Positions 41,892 through 51,107 of a DNA stretch of 64,000 nt are shown here, piece after piece. The stretch is from an uncultured Roseibium sp. GTDB lineage: Bacteria; Pseudomonadota; Alphaproteobacteria; Rhizobiales; Stappiaceae. The notes under the pieces were generated by a model, which was not told the DNA's origin, made no database searches, and saw nothing but the letters and a program-made list of their open reading frames with translations. The stretch is taken from contig NZ_CANLVF010000004.1 in NCBI RefSeq assembly GCF_947494555.1, positions 62,001-126,000 on the forward strand. Reading direction: 5' to 3'. A program made the position numbers and the translations under genes. Numbering within the stretch: position 1 is the first letter of the stretch; the number at the start of each line of letters is the position of its first letter.

Positions 41892-43466
41892 TCAGCCGAC
41901 TGTTTCAGACAGCTGCCGCGCCTGCTCGATCCAGTTGTCGCGCGCAATCCTGCCACGAAAATCCAACTTTCCGTCGAGCGCTTCGATCTGATCCCCGGTC
42001 AAAGACGCAATCTGCCAGAAATGGAAGATCCCTGCCTCGTTCAGGGTTGATTCCAGTTTCGGACCGACCCCGCTGATCTCCTTGAGGTCATCGGCAGCGC
42101 CGTCAGGCTTCGCGAGCAGGATCTCCGCCAGTGAACCGGCGGCCGGTTTGGATTTTCGTGCCGGTTTGGGTGCCGCTTTCGGCTTCGCCGGTGCTGCCGG
42201 CTTCGCCACGGTCTTGACCGCTGGAGACTTGGGTCCAGCGCTCCTGTTGGACCGGATGAAGTCCATGACACGCGGTGCGATCTCCGCACGCCAGCGCGAT
42301 CCGTTGAAGACGCCGTAGTGACCGACATTCGGCTGCTCGTAATGCGCCTTCATTTCGTCCGGCAAACTGGTGCAAAGGGCGTGAGCGGCCTGGGTCTGCC
42401 CCCGACCGGTGATGTCATCCTTCTCACCTTCGACGGTCAGGAGAGCTGTCCGCGTGATCTTGCTGCAATCGACAATCCGGCCATTGTGTTCCATCGTGCC
42501 TTCCGGCAACGCGTGCCTGATGAACACCGTTTCGACGGTCTGCAGATAGAACTCCGCCGTCAGGTCCATGACAGCCAGATATTCGTCGTAGAACTCCCGG
42601 TGCTTTTCAGCATTGTCTCCGTCACCTTCGACAAGGTGCTGGAAGAACTCCCGATGCGCGGTGACGTGCCTGTCGAGGTTCATGCTCATGAATCCGGACA
42701 GCTGAAGGAAGCCCGGATAAACATCGCGCATGAAACCGGGATGCGGGAACGGCACCTTCATGACAACGTTGTTCCTGAACCATTCGATCCCCTTTGAAAC
42801 GGCCAGATCGTTGACAGCAGTCGGCGCGACCCGCGTGTCGATCGGCCCACCCATCAACGTCATCGTGGACGGTACATAGGGATCCTCACGGTCTTCCATG
42901 ACGGCAACAGCCGCCAATACCGGCACCGAAGGCTGGCAGACGCCAAGGACATGTGCATCCGGTCCCAGGAAATGCAGCATCGAAATGATGTAGTCGATGT
43001 AGTCGTCGAGATCGAATTTACCTTCCTGGATCGGCACCATGCGCGCATCAATCCAGTCGGTGATGTAGACATCCGCATTTGGCATCAAAGCCTCGACCGT
43101 GCCCCTGAGAAGGGTCGCGTAGTGGCCGGACATCGGCGAAACGATCAGAACTTTCGGATCGTTGCGATGCGAAGTAACACCACGCTCAAAGCGGATCAGG
43201 TCGCAGAAAGGACGGCTCCAGACAACATTCTCGCGAACCGGGACGCGCACGCCTCCGACAGTCGTCTCCTTCAAGCCGAATTCGGGCTTGCCGTAGCGCC
43301 GCGTCGTGCGTTCCAACACTTCACAACCGGCAGCAATCTGGCGTCCGAAACTTGTGTGTGTCCAAGGATTAAGCGGGTTCTGGAAATAGAGCCTGGTCAT
43401 GTCGGCAACCGCTCTGAACGGCGCCATGGCTGCATGGTTCAGCTCATAAAGATGATAAAATGGCAA
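41892..43466 (-). CDS. phaZ: Intracellular polyhydroxyalkanoate depolymerase with C-terminal helix-hairpin-helix domain
   Basis: 524 residues. The depolymerase domain (~1-410) is an alpha/beta hydrolase with the cysteine nucleophile motif VLGVCQPSVP (Cys ~177), DWIDARMVP and the family-typical start PFYHLYELNHAAMAPFR. It breaks down stored PHA granules. A Lys/Ala/Pro linker (~420-450) leads to an extra ~68-residue domain, DLKEISGVGPKLESTLNEAG..., a helix-hairpin-helix like those at the ends of some alphaproteobacterial NuoE and L21 proteins. I place the start at TTG 43466 because AAGGAG lies 8 nt upstream and homologues begin there; ATG 43526 and the frame start 43601 are alternatives without a Shine-Dalgarno. 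Confidence 0.9.
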   Translation of the reverse strand: MPFYHLYELNHAAMAPFRAVADMTRLYFQNPLNPWTHTSFGRQIAAGCEVLERTTRRYGKPEFGLKETTVGGVRVPVRENVVWSRPFCDLIRFERGVTSHRNDPKVLIVSPMSGHYATLLRGTVEALMPNADVYITDWIDARMVPIQEGKFDLDDYIDYIISMLHFLGPDAHVLGVCQPSVPVLAAVAVMEDREDPYVPSTMTLMGGPIDTRVAPTAVNDLAVSKGIEWFRNNVVMKVPFPHPGFMRDVYPGFLQLSGFMSMNLDRHVTAHREFFQHLVEGDGDNAEKHREFYDEYLAVMDLTAEFYLQTVETVFIRHALPEGTMEHNGRIVDCSKITRTALLTVEGEKDDITGRGQTQAAHALCTSLPDEMKAHYEQPNVGHYGVFNGSRWRAEIAPRVMDFIRSNRSAGPKSPAVKTVAKPAAPAKPKAAPKPARKSKPAAGSLAEILLAKPDGAADDLKEISGVGPKLESTLNEAGIFHFWQIASLTGDQIEALDGKLDFRGRIARDNWIEQARQLSETVG

Positions 43467-43539
43467 AGGCGCGTCTCCTTGATTTACGAAGCCGCCGCCT
43501 GCCCCCTTGACGAAACTTGAATACATTTTTTTCGCGGCC

Positions 43540-43640
43540 CGCTTGTTATTGCACCATCTATTGCATCGCAGCAGGATAGCCACCCGGCAAGCCACCTGCA
43601 ATACTGCTATTTGCTATGCAATTCAGGGCTTAAGCTGCCA
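43540..43640 (-). promoter_or_regulatory. TTGCA-rich region upstream of phaZ
   Basis: The 282-bp gap before phaZ contains four TTGCA/TGCAA words between about 43545 and 43625, including a near-direct pair ATGCAATA and GTGCAATA. PhaR-type PHA repressors bind TGC-rich sites, so this is a candidate operator and promoter zone. Confidence 0.35.
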
Positions 43641-43748
43641 AGCTGGCTGCATATCTCGTTTTGGCATCAAATCTGTTTGCGCCGCACAAGACAGATAGGG
43701 CATTTAAATCAAGTTGGTAGAATTATTTTCCCGGATCATATGCACCTG

Positions 43749-44912
43749 TCAGGCTGCAAGGTCCGCGACGACCGCATCGAGGACGAAAAACCCTTCTCTG
43801 GTCGCACGAATACGGTTATCCCCGAGTTCTTCCACCATTCCGTGTTCCAAAAGCGCCTTGAGGCGGCGCGGGTCGACGGACCGATGCGCATAAGCTTCAT
43901 ACCGGTTCAAATCAATTCCCTCCGCCAGGCGCAGGCCCATCAGAAGAAATTCATCGCCCTGTTCCTCTTCGTTCAAACCTGAATTTTCAATCAGGCCGTG
44001 TCCCCGGCTTTCAACATGATCGAGCCAGGTCTCCGGGTGACGCTCGGTGGAGGTTGCCAAACGGTTTGCACCCACGACAATCCGTCCATGTGCGCCTGGT
44101 CCCACGCCGACATAGTCGCCGTATCGCCAGTAAACCAGATTGTGCCGGCATTCTGCGCCAGGACGGGCGTGATTGGAAACTTCGTAAGCCGGCAGGCCCG
44201 CCTGCGTGGTTATTTCCTGTGTAAGCGCAAAAAACTCTGCACCCAGCTCGGGCTCGGGTGTCCGGAGCTTCCCTGCCTTATGCAGTGCAAAGAACGGCGT
44301 CCCTTCCTCGATCGTGAGCTGATAGAGCGAGAGGTGGTCCGCGGCCAGGGAAAGTGCTTCGGAAAGCTCACCGGCCCACGTATCCGGTGTCTGGTCTGGA
44401 CGTGCATATATGAGATCGAATGAAAGCCGCGGGAAGGTGGCCCGGGCCGTCTCAATGGCCGAACGCGCGGTTGCTGCATCGTGCAATCGACCCAGAAGTC
44501 TCAGATCCTTGTCATTGAGAGACTGCACACCAAGGGAAACACGGTTCACCCCGGCGGCGCGATAGCCCCTGAACCGATCGGCCTCAACCGATGACGGATT
44601 TGCTTCCAGGCTGATTTCAACATCACTGTCGACCGCCCAACGGTCCGAAATTGCTTTCAGAACACGCTCTACCGTCGCCGGATCCATCAGAGACGGGGTG
44701 CCCCCGCCCAGAAAAATCGACTGAACGGTTTTGCCGCCCGTCAGATCGGCAAAATAGGACAATTCACGTTCGAACGCCGCTGCAAAGCGCTCCTGATCGA
44801 CAGGCTGGTGGCGCACATGCGAATTGAAGTCGCAATAAGGGCACTTGGCCGCGCAGAACGGCCAATGAATGTAAATACCGAAACCACCGTCGGTCAGCCC
44901 TTGTGTCGTCAC
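43749..44912 (-). CDS. hemW: Radical SAM heme chaperone HemW
   Basis: About 387 residues. The radical SAM motif is CAAKCPYCDFNSH (C-x3-C-x2-C with the HemW-type trailing Phe/Asn-Cys context), followed by IFLGGGTPSLMDPATVERVL and DLIYARPDQTPDTWAGEL. HemW resembles oxygen-independent coproporphyrinogen oxidase but inserts or carries heme for respiratory enzymes. The end of rdgB overlaps its 5' region. I prefer GTG 44912, with GGAAGG at good spacing and 5 nt past the rdgB stop, to ATG 44933, whose AAGG is too close. Part of rph-rdgB-hemW. Confidence 0.92.
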   Translation of the reverse strand: MTTQGLTDGGFGIYIHWPFCAAKCPYCDFNSHVRHQPVDQERFAAAFERELSYFADLTGGKTVQSIFLGGGTPSLMDPATVERVLKAISDRWAVDSDVEISLEANPSSVEADRFRGYRAAGVNRVSLGVQSLNDKDLRLLGRLHDAATARSAIETARATFPRLSFDLIYARPDQTPDTWAGELSEALSLAADHLSLYQLTIEEGTPFFALHKAGKLRTPEPELGAEFFALTQEITTQAGLPAYEVSNHARPGAECRHNLVYWRYGDYVGVGPGAHGRIVVGANRLATSTERHPETWLDHVESRGHGLIENSGLNEEEQGDEFLLMGLRLAEGIDLNRYEAYAHRSVDPRRLKALLEHGMVEELGDNRIRATREGFFVLDAVVADLAA

Positions 44913-44917
44913 GTCGG

Positions 44918-45556
44918 CTATCCTTCCAGACATCCTTCTGAAAACAGTTCGAATGCCCGGGCGCGGTGTGAAAGAGGTTCCGAACCACGCGCCATGCCAT
45001 GTTTTTCTTCAGATGACATTTCACCGAACGTGCGATCATGTCCGTCGGGCTGGAACATGGGATCGTATCCGAACCCGAGGTCGCCGCGTGGCGGCCAAAC
45101 CACGTCGCCATGCACTTCGCCGCGGAAGAACTCCTGGTGCCCATCGGGCCAGGCAAGGCAGAGAACGGCGACAAAATAGCCGCGCCGGCTTACCTCTCCG
45201 CCGGACGCCTGCGTTTGCAGCTTCTCTTCGATGGTGCGCATGGCCATCGAAAAGTCCTTCTCCGGACCTGCCCAGCGCGCGGAATAGATTCCGGGATCAC
45301 CATCGAGCGCGTCAACGCAAAATCCGCTGTCGTCGGCGAGAGACGGCAGGCTCGAAGCTTCCGCAGCCGCACAAGCCTTTATTGCCGCGTTTGCCTCGAA
45401 GGTAAGACCGTTTTCTTCCGGTTCGGGCAGGTCCAGCTCTGCAGCGGAGACGACCTCGAACCCGTAGGGAGAAAGCAACTCGTTGATTTCACGAATTTTT
45501 CCCTTGTTGTGACTTGCAACAACCAGTTTGCCTGGCTCGAGTTTCCGGTGGCTCAT
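44918..45556 (-). CDS. rdgB: XTP/dITP diphosphatase
   Basis: 212 residues of the Ham1/RdgB family: [18 protein letters not shown] at the N-terminus (the SHNxxK motif), [20 protein letters not shown] with the catalytic acidic residues, and [19 protein letters not shown]. It hydrolyses non-canonical purine nucleotides such as dITP, XTP and ITP, keeping them out of DNA and RNA. The ATG at 45556 is 12 bp after the rph stop, and its own stop sits at the hemW start, so the three genes form a tight operon. Confidence 0.95.
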   Translation of the reverse strand: MSHRKLEPGKLVVASHNKGKIREINELLSPYGFEVVSAAELDLPEPEENGLTFEANAAIKACAAAEASSLPSLADDSGFCVDALDGDPGIYSARWAGPEKDFSMAMRTIEEKLQTQASGGEVSRRGYFVAVLCLAWPDGHQEFFRGEVHGDVVWPPRGDLGFGYDPMFQPDGHDRTFGEMSSEEKHGMARGSEPLSHRARAFELFSEGCLEG

Positions 45557-45568
45557 GCCGCTGGCTCC

Positions 45569-46282
45569 CTAGAGTATGGCCATCTTCTGAAGATCGACGA
45601 GCCGGGTAATTCCGGCCTTTGCAAGACCAAGCAGCTGGCCGAATTCCTCTTCCGAAAAGGGCGCTCCCTCGGCGGTGCCCTGGATCTCCACGATGCCGCC
45701 GGAGCCGGTCATGACAAAGTTTGCATCCGTTTCGGCGGTGCTGTCTTCGGCATAGTCCAGATCGAGCACCGGCATTCCCTCGTAGATACCGCAGGAAATG
45801 GCCGCAATATGATCCTTGAGGACTTCCTTGGTGACCATGTCGCGCGCGCGCATCCACTCAATACAATCGCGCAAAGCGACCCAGGCACCTGTGATGGATG
45901 CCGTACGCGTGCCGCCATCAGCCTGGATGACGTCGCAGTCCACGGAAATCTGGACTTCGCCAAGGGCTTCCAGATCGACGACCGCGCGCAGCGAGCGTCC
46001 GATCAGGCGTTGAATTTCCTGTGTCCGGCCCGACTGCTTGCCGGCGCTCGCCTCGCGGCGCATGCGGTCGCCCGTCGCGCGTGGCAACATGCCGTATTCC
46101 GCCGTCACCCAGCCACGGTTCTGTCCACGCAGCCACGGCGGCACTCTTTCCTCGACGCTTGCCGTGCAAAGAACGTGGGTGTCACCAAATTTGACGAGGC
46201 AAGACCCCTCCGCGTGTTTGGACACACTGCGCTCCAGGGTGACTGCCCGGAGTTCATCGGCTGCGCGTTTTGACGGACGCAT
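45569..46282 (-). CDS. rph: Ribonuclease PH
   Basis: 237 residues. Starts [20 protein letters not shown], with [18 protein letters not shown], then [20 protein letters not shown], the phosphate-binding [19 protein letters not shown] and the C-terminal [14 protein letters not shown]. It trims the 3' ends of tRNA precursors with phosphate. ATG 46282 has AAAGGAT upstream; the open frame to 46381 is not used. It is divergent from hrcA across ~200 bp and heads the rph-rdgB-hemW operon, an arrangement common in Rhizobiales. Confidence 0.96.
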   Translation of the reverse strand: MRPSKRAADELRAVTLERSVSKHAEGSCLVKFGDTHVLCTASVEERVPPWLRGQNRGWVTAEYGMLPRATGDRMRREASAGKQSGRTQEIQRLIGRSLRAVVDLEALGEVQISVDCDVIQADGGTRTASITGAWVALRDCIEWMRARDMVTKEVLKDHIAAISCGIYEGMPVLDLDYAEDSTAETDANFVMTGSGGIVEIQGTAEGAPFSEEEFGQLLGLAKAGITRLVDLQKMAIL

Positions 46283-46485
46283 GAATAATCCTTTCGACCT
46301 TCGCCTGAGACGACAAGTTCCTTGGGAAACGGGTGTCTGCCCGCAAATCTCCTGCGCCTTGTAGACCTCAAATTCATCCAAGGTAAAGGGCCTGCTTCAC
46401 GCCGGACCTATTTTGCGCCTATATCTTGGGTGTAAGACCAAATGACCCGATCCATGAACCGGATCCTGCCAACGGAGACCGCGCC

Positions 46486-47535
46486 TTGAGCCTCAGCGAC
46501 CTCGACAAGAGATCACGCGAGATTTTCCGCTCGATCGTCGAAAGTTATCTTGAGACAGGGGAACCTGTCGGGTCGCGGAATGTTTCACGCAATCTGTCGA
46601 TGTCGCTCTCGCCAGCCTCGGTGCGAAACGTCATGTCGGATCTGGAGCATCTGGGTCTCCTTCATTCTCCGCATACAAGCGCCGGCCGCCTGCCAACCGA
46701 AATCGGGCTGCGGTTTTTCGTAGACGCACTGCTCGAAGTCGGCGATCTCACCGAGGCCGAGAGGCGTGAGATAGAGGTCCAGGTACGGGCATCCAATGAG
46801 GCCCATTCAACGGAACAGGTGCTGACTGAGGCCAGCCAGATGCTGTCCGGTCTTTCCATGGGCGCCGGCGTGGTTCTGACGCACAAAAGCGACACACGGT
46901 TGAAGCACATCGAATTCGTTCGCATCGAACCGCAAAAAGCCCTCGTCATTCTGGTCAGCGAAGACGGATCGGTCGAGAACAGGGTCGTCGATCTGCCGTC
47001 AAACCTGCCGTCATCCGCACTTGTCGAAGCAACGAACTATCTCAATGCCCAGATCCAGGGGCGCACGCTGTCGGACATAAGATCGGAACTGGAACGGGTT
47101 CGAGATGCGGACCAGGCAGAGCTCGATCAGCTGAGTCAGAAAGTTATCAGTGCCGGGCTCGCCGTGTGGGGTGGCGACAATCCCAGCGATCCGGGAACCC
47201 TGATCGTGCGGGGGCGCTCAAATCTCCTGACCGACCTCGACGCGGTTGAGGATCTGGAGCGGATCCGGCTTCTGTTCGACGACCTTGAGAACAAGAAGGA
47301 CCTCATTCAGCTGCTCGGCCTCGCCGAAAAGGGAGATGGCGTGCGCATCTTCATCGGTTCGGAAAACAATCTGTTTTCGCTCTCCGGTTCTTCGCTGGTG
47401 GTTTCTCCCTACCGGGACGCCAATCAGCGCATTGTCGGCGTCCTCGGCGTCATCGGCCCGACTCGGCTGAACTACGCCCGCGTTATCCCGATGGTCGATT
47501 ACACGGCGCGTCTTGTGAGCAAGATTTTAAAATAA
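46486..47535 (+). CDS. hrcA: Heat-inducible transcription repressor HrcA
   Basis: 349 residues. N-terminal winged helix ([21 protein letters not shown], then [20 protein letters not shown] and [20 protein letters not shown]), a GAF-like central domain and the C-terminal [20 protein letters not shown]. HrcA represses groESL by binding CIRCE elements with GroEL as co-factor. The frame begins at TTG 46426, but TTG 46486 has GGAG at 8-nt spacing; both lack ATG. I found no CIRCE inverted repeat upstream, and grpE, the usual downstream partner, is replaced by a MoeB/ThiF-family gene. Confidence 0.93.
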   Translation: MSLSDLDKRSREIFRSIVESYLETGEPVGSRNVSRNLSMSLSPASVRNVMSDLEHLGLLHSPHTSAGRLPTEIGLRFFVDALLEVGDLTEAERREIEVQVRASNEAHSTEQVLTEASQMLSGLSMGAGVVLTHKSDTRLKHIEFVRIEPQKALVILVSEDGSVENRVVDLPSNLPSSALVEATNYLNAQIQGRTLSDIRSELERVRDADQAELDQLSQKVISAGLAVWGGDNPSDPGTLIVRGRSNLLTDLDAVEDLERIRLLFDDLENKKDLIQLLGLAEKGDGVRIFIGSENNLFSLSGSSLVVSPYRDANQRIVGVLGVIGPTRLNYARVIPMVDYTARLVSKILK

Positions 47536-47590
47536 CAGCGCCCCAACAACTGCAGCAAAGTCACTCCAGTATTCACTCGCAGGATCCACC

Positions 47591-48394
47591 ATGCTTTCCC
47601 AGGCTGAACTCGAACGGTACGCCCGCCACATCGTCATGCAGGAGATTGGCGGCGCCGGCCAGCAGAAGCTTAAAAATGCCCGTGTATTGGTGATTGGTGC
47701 CGGTGGCCTCGGAGCGCCGGTTCTGCAATATCTTGCGGCAGCCGGGGTCGGAACACTCGGGATCGTCGACGACGACGCGGTGTCGCTGTCCAACCTTCAA
47801 CGGCAGGTCATTCACGATACGGACAAACTGGGGGAACCCAAAGTCGCCAGTGCCGCGGAAGCGATCGCCCGGCTCAATCCCAATGTCGCCGTTGAGCCGC
47901 ACCCCACCCGGATTGCCGGTCACAACGCGCTGGCACTGATCTCTGACTACGACCTGGTGGTTGACGGCTCGGACAATTTCGAAACGCGCTATCTCGTATC
48001 CGACGCCTGTTTCTTTGCCAAGAAACCCCTTGTGACCGCTGCAGTCGGCCAGTTTGACGGGTCGATCACGACCTTAAAACCTTTCGAGAAAAACGCAGAC
48101 GGCGAGTTGAACCCAACCTACCGCTGCCTGTTCCCGCGCAAGCCGCGCGCAGGCCTGCTACCGACATGTGCGGAAGCCGGCGTCCTGGGCGCGCTGACAG
48201 GTATTGTCGGCACCATGCAGGCCATGGAGGTGATCAAGGAGATCACCGGAACGGGCGAAGGACTGGTCGGAAGAATGGTCATGTTTGATGCGCGCAGCTT
48301 TCGGATGGAAACCATTCGCTACAAACGCTCGGCGAAAAATCCGCTGAATGGCGACGACCCCAGGAACTGGGCGTCCCTGCTGGAAGACGCTTAG
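47591..48394 (+). CDS. MoeB/ThiF/HesA-family adenylyltransferase
   Basis: 267 residues of the E1-like family: ERYARHIVMQEIGGAGQQKL, the nucleotide loop VLVIGAGGLGAPVLQYL, the DDDAVSLSNLQRQVIHD segment and GSDNFETRYLVSDAC. It activates the C-terminal Gly-Gly of a small sulfur-carrier protein (MoaD or ThiS) by adenylation. One CxxC zinc pair is not obvious. MoeB is the likeliest name but ThiF cannot be excluded; no moa or thi gene is adjacent. ATG 47591 with AGGAT upstream, 55 bp after hrcA. Confidence 0.88.
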   Translation: MLSQAELERYARHIVMQEIGGAGQQKLKNARVLVIGAGGLGAPVLQYLAAAGVGTLGIVDDDAVSLSNLQRQVIHDTDKLGEPKVASAAEAIARLNPNVAVEPHPTRIAGHNALALISDYDLVVDGSDNFETRYLVSDACFFAKKPLVTAAVGQFDGSITTLKPFEKNADGELNPTYRCLFPRKPRAGLLPTCAEAGVLGALTGIVGTMQAMEVIKEITGTGEGLVGRMVMFDARSFRMETIRYKRSAKNPLNGDDPRNWASLLEDA

Positions 48395-48448
48395 AGCCGG
48401 CATTCGACCGATGGCGGAACAGACAGAAAAACCACACGAGGAGATACC

Positions 48449-48859
48449 ATGGCAACGGTGAGGCTGATGACGGATGCCGAGGCTGACGCGATTCCTGCGG
48501 TCAAGGCCGTCTTCGACGATATTCGCGAAACACGCGGAACCAATTTCATCAACAATATCTGGCGCGCACTCGCTCGGGATCCGGAAACACTGAAGAGAAC
48601 CTGGAGCCAGGTTAAATCGGTCATGGCAGTACCCGGCGCCCTTGATCCAAAGACGCGGGAGATGATCTACATCGCCGTATCGGCCGCCAATGCCTGCAGC
48701 TACTGCGTCCATTCACACACGGCTGCGGCGCGCGCCAAGGGCATGACCGACGCTGAACACGGCGAGTTGCTGCAGATTATCGGCCTTGCCTCAATGACAA
48801 ATGCGCTGGTGACATCCCTTCAGGTTCCGGTAGACCCGGAATTCGAAGCCACTCAGTGA
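48449..48859 (+). CDS. Carboxymuconolactone decarboxylase family (AhpD-like) protein
   Basis: 136 residues. The CMD/AhpD core motif is present: EMIYIAVSAANACSYCVHSH with the redox CxxC followed by H-x-H-type histidine, then AAARAKGMTDAEHGELLQII. Such proteins act as alkylhydroperoxidases that reduce peroxides through the CxxC pair, or as lactone decarboxylases when the cysteines are lost; here they are kept, favouring an antioxidant role. ATG 48449 has a strong GAGGAGA upstream. It lies 54 bp after the MoeB/ThiF-family gene and converges with secB. Confidence 0.88.
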   Translation: MATVRLMTDAEADAIPAVKAVFDDIRETRGTNFINNIWRALARDPETLKRTWSQVKSVMAVPGALDPKTREMIYIAVSAANACSYCVHSHTAAARAKGMTDAEHGELLQIIGLASMTNALVTSLQVPVDPEFEATQ

Positions 48860-48893
48860 GCCGGAAATCTTCGCCTAAGAGCCATTCAGCAAA

Positions 48894-48923
48894 AAACCCG
48901 CACGGCAGAATTCGCGCGGGTTT
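48894..48923 (-). terminator. Rho-independent terminator of secB (bidirectional)
   Basis: AAACCCGC (48894-48901) pairs with GCGGGTTT (48916-48923). On the minus strand a T tract follows directly. It sits between the convergent AhpD-like gene and secB, about 25 bp past the secB stop. Confidence 0.85.
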
Positions 48924-48947
48924 CTGGAATTTCAGCACTTGTGAAAT

Positions 48948-49448
48948 TCAGTTCGGCTTCTGCTCGCCCTCGGGCTGCTGCGCTGCCTGCTGGGCCATAT
49001 TCTGACGGTAGAGCTGCGCGAAATCGATCGGATCCAGCATCAGAGGCGGGAATCCGCCGTTGCGGGTCGCTTCGGACAGGATGTTGCGCGCGAACGGGAA
49101 GATCATGCGCGGGCATTCGATCATGACGAACGGATGCATGTGCTCCTGCGGAACGCCCGTGATCTTGAACAGGCCGGAATAAACCAGTTCGACATTGAAC
49201 ATGACCATGTCCGGGCGTTCTGCCTTGGCTGTCAGTGTGAGGATGACCTCGAATTGATCGTCACCCATCTGCTGCGCACCGACATTGACGTTGATATCGA
49301 GCTTGGGTTGTTCGCCCTGCGCCAGGGACCGCGGCGCATTCGGGTTTTCAAACGACAGATCCTTGATGTACTGACCCAGGATATGCATGCCAGGTGCAGC
49401 AGCACCTTCTGTCTGCGGCTGCGCGCCGCCGTCATTCGTGTCGGTCAT
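48948..49448 (-). CDS. secB: Protein-export chaperone SecB
   Basis: 166 residues, a normal length for alphaproteobacterial SecB. Core marks are ILGQYIKDLSFENPNAPRSL, the KLDINVNVGAQQ-like strand, FNVELVYSGLFKITG and IECPRMIFPFARNILSEATR with NGGFPPLMLDPIDF. SecB is a tetrameric cytosolic chaperone that keeps preproteins unfolded and hands them to SecA. ATG 49448 is used. In many Rhizobiales it lies beside fxsA and the Tim44-family gene; here those are 25 kb away. Confidence 0.96.
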   Translation of the reverse strand: MTDTNDGGAQPQTEGAAAPGMHILGQYIKDLSFENPNAPRSLAQGEQPKLDINVNVGAQQMGDDQFEVILTLTAKAERPDMVMFNVELVYSGLFKITGVPQEHMHPFVMIECPRMIFPFARNILSEATRNGGFPPLMLDPIDFAQLYRQNMAQQAAQQPEGEQKPN

Positions 49449-49676
49449 CGTGTTTCATTCCGTTTCGCGGTGCTGATCTGAGAGAAAGAGGTCAGTGCTG
49501 AACCGGACAGGATTGGCCCTCCACATGCGCCAATCCAGTCCAGTCCCGCACCATTATCCCTCCGGCTGGCCGCCGGCCCGCGTGAACCGGACAACCTCTT
49601 CTGCGGCTGGCTAACATCTCAAAACGGCGCGCACAAGTGCTATGGCCTTGTCAGCCGCCGGAATCCGATTCAAAAG

Positions 49677-51008
49677 ATGCTTATGACGGAAGAGCCTGCC
49701 TCCAACATCAACCTGCCTCACAGGCAACTGAAACTCGACACGCTGGTCAGGCTCCGCTGGCTTGCGGTAGGCGGGCAGTCCGCTGCGCTGCTCATTGTTC
49801 ATGTCGGGTTGGGTTATACGCTTCCTGCCGGACCGGCGTTCGCCATGGTGGCCCTGTCAGCCTGGGTCAACATTTTCCTGAAAATGCGCTGGCCATCCGC
49901 GATGCGCCTTTCCGAAAGGGCTGCGACACTTCAGCTGGCCTACGATATCCTGCAGATGAGTGGCCTTCTGTACCTCACAGGCGGCCTCGGCAATCCTTTC
50001 GCGTTTCTTCTCATGGCGCCCGTCATGGTTTCCGCAACCGGGCTGTCCGCGCGCTACACCTTTCTGCTCGGCGTGCTGGCAACCTTTTGCGCGAGCGTCC
50101 TGGCCGTTTTCCACCTGCCGCTGCCCTGGCCCGACACGGAAGATTTCAGGCTACCGGTGATCTATTCGGCCGGCATTTGGATTGCGCTGGTGCTGACACT
50201 CGGTTTCATGGCCGTCTACGCATTCCGGGTCGCGGAGGAAGCGCGGCAGCTGGCAGACGCACTGACCGCCACGGAACTGGTGCTCGCGCGGGAGCAGCAT
50301 CTCAATGCCTTGGACGGACTGGCGACTGCTGCCGCTCACGAACTCGGGACCCCGCTTGCGACAATTTATCTTGCCGCAAAGGAATTGAGAGATGAATTCG
50401 AAGACGGTGACTACCGCGGTGAAGATATCGAGCTGATCCGTTCACAGGCTGAAAGGTGCCGCGAAATCCTGAAGCAGCTGACCAGTCTTTCGAGCGAGGA
50501 AGACCAGACGTATCAGCGCATGCCCGTTGCGCAGCTTCTGGAAGATGTCATCGACCCGCATCGGGGAACCGGTGTCGCCATTCATTCATCGATCGGCGGC
50601 AATGGCCCAGAACCTGTTGGAACACGAAACGCAGCGATCCGTTACGGTCTGGGCAATCTTGTTGAAAATGCTGTCGATTTTGCAAAGTCCAGAGTCGATG
50701 TCTCAGCTCAATGGGACGATGCCGCCCTGTCTATATCGATCCGGGACGACGGTCCGGGATTTTCCATCGACATTCTTGGAAAGATCGGCGATCCGTATGT
50801 CTCCGTGCGCAGTGGCAGATCGCCGCAAGGCAGCACCGGCGGAGGTCTCGGATTGGGCATCTTCATTGCCAAAACGCTGCTGGAACGCACTGGGGCGAAG
50901 CTACAGCTGGAGAACCAGGCGCCGCCTGGCAATGGCGCCCATATCCGCGTCAGCTGGCCGCGTTCAACATTCGAAGGCCGTGTTGGAGTGGACGAAACAC
51001 CAATTTAG
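49677..51008 (+). CDS. regB: RegB/ActS/PrrB redox sensor histidine kinase
   Basis: 443 residues. Six membrane helices (~25-183) include the quinone-binding motif GGLGNPF (~102-108). The kinase core has the H-box AAAHELGTPLATI (His 221) and, after it, the conserved redox cysteine in AERCREILKQL (Cys 261). The ATP domain has NLVENAVDFA and GGGLGLGIFIAKTL. RegB senses quinone redox state and phosphorylates RegA to control respiration, carbon and nitrogen genes. ATG 49677 is used; ATG 49683 is equally possible. regA follows after 99 bp. Confidence 0.95.
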   Translation: MLMTEEPASNINLPHRQLKLDTLVRLRWLAVGGQSAALLIVHVGLGYTLPAGPAFAMVALSAWVNIFLKMRWPSAMRLSERAATLQLAYDILQMSGLLYLTGGLGNPFAFLLMAPVMVSATGLSARYTFLLGVLATFCASVLAVFHLPLPWPDTEDFRLPVIYSAGIWIALVLTLGFMAVYAFRVAEEARQLADALTATELVLAREQHLNALDGLATAAAHELGTPLATIYLAAKELRDEFEDGDYRGEDIELIRSQAERCREILKQLTSLSSEEDQTYQRMPVAQLLEDVIDPHRGTGVAIHSSIGGNGPEPVGTRNAAIRYGLGNLVENAVDFAKSRVDVSAQWDDAALSISIRDDGPGFSIDILGKIGDPYVSVRSGRSPQGSTGGGLGLGIFIAKTLLERTGAKLQLENQAPPGNGAHIRVSWPRSTFEGRVGVDETPI

Positions 51009-51107
51009 CCCCATAACGACAATAAAAGAGGATCAATCGACAGGTCGTTGTTCAACAAGACTCATCTGACCTGCACATAAAGACGTAAGATTTATCGGTA
51101 ACGAGCC

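Noticed and set aside
45038-46273. 411-codon plus-strand frame across rdgB and rph
   Set aside because: Antisense to two well-conserved genes and spans their junction.
46283-46485. CIRCE element upstream of hrcA
   Set aside because: No TTAGCACTC-N9-GAGTGCTAA or near match is visible in this region.
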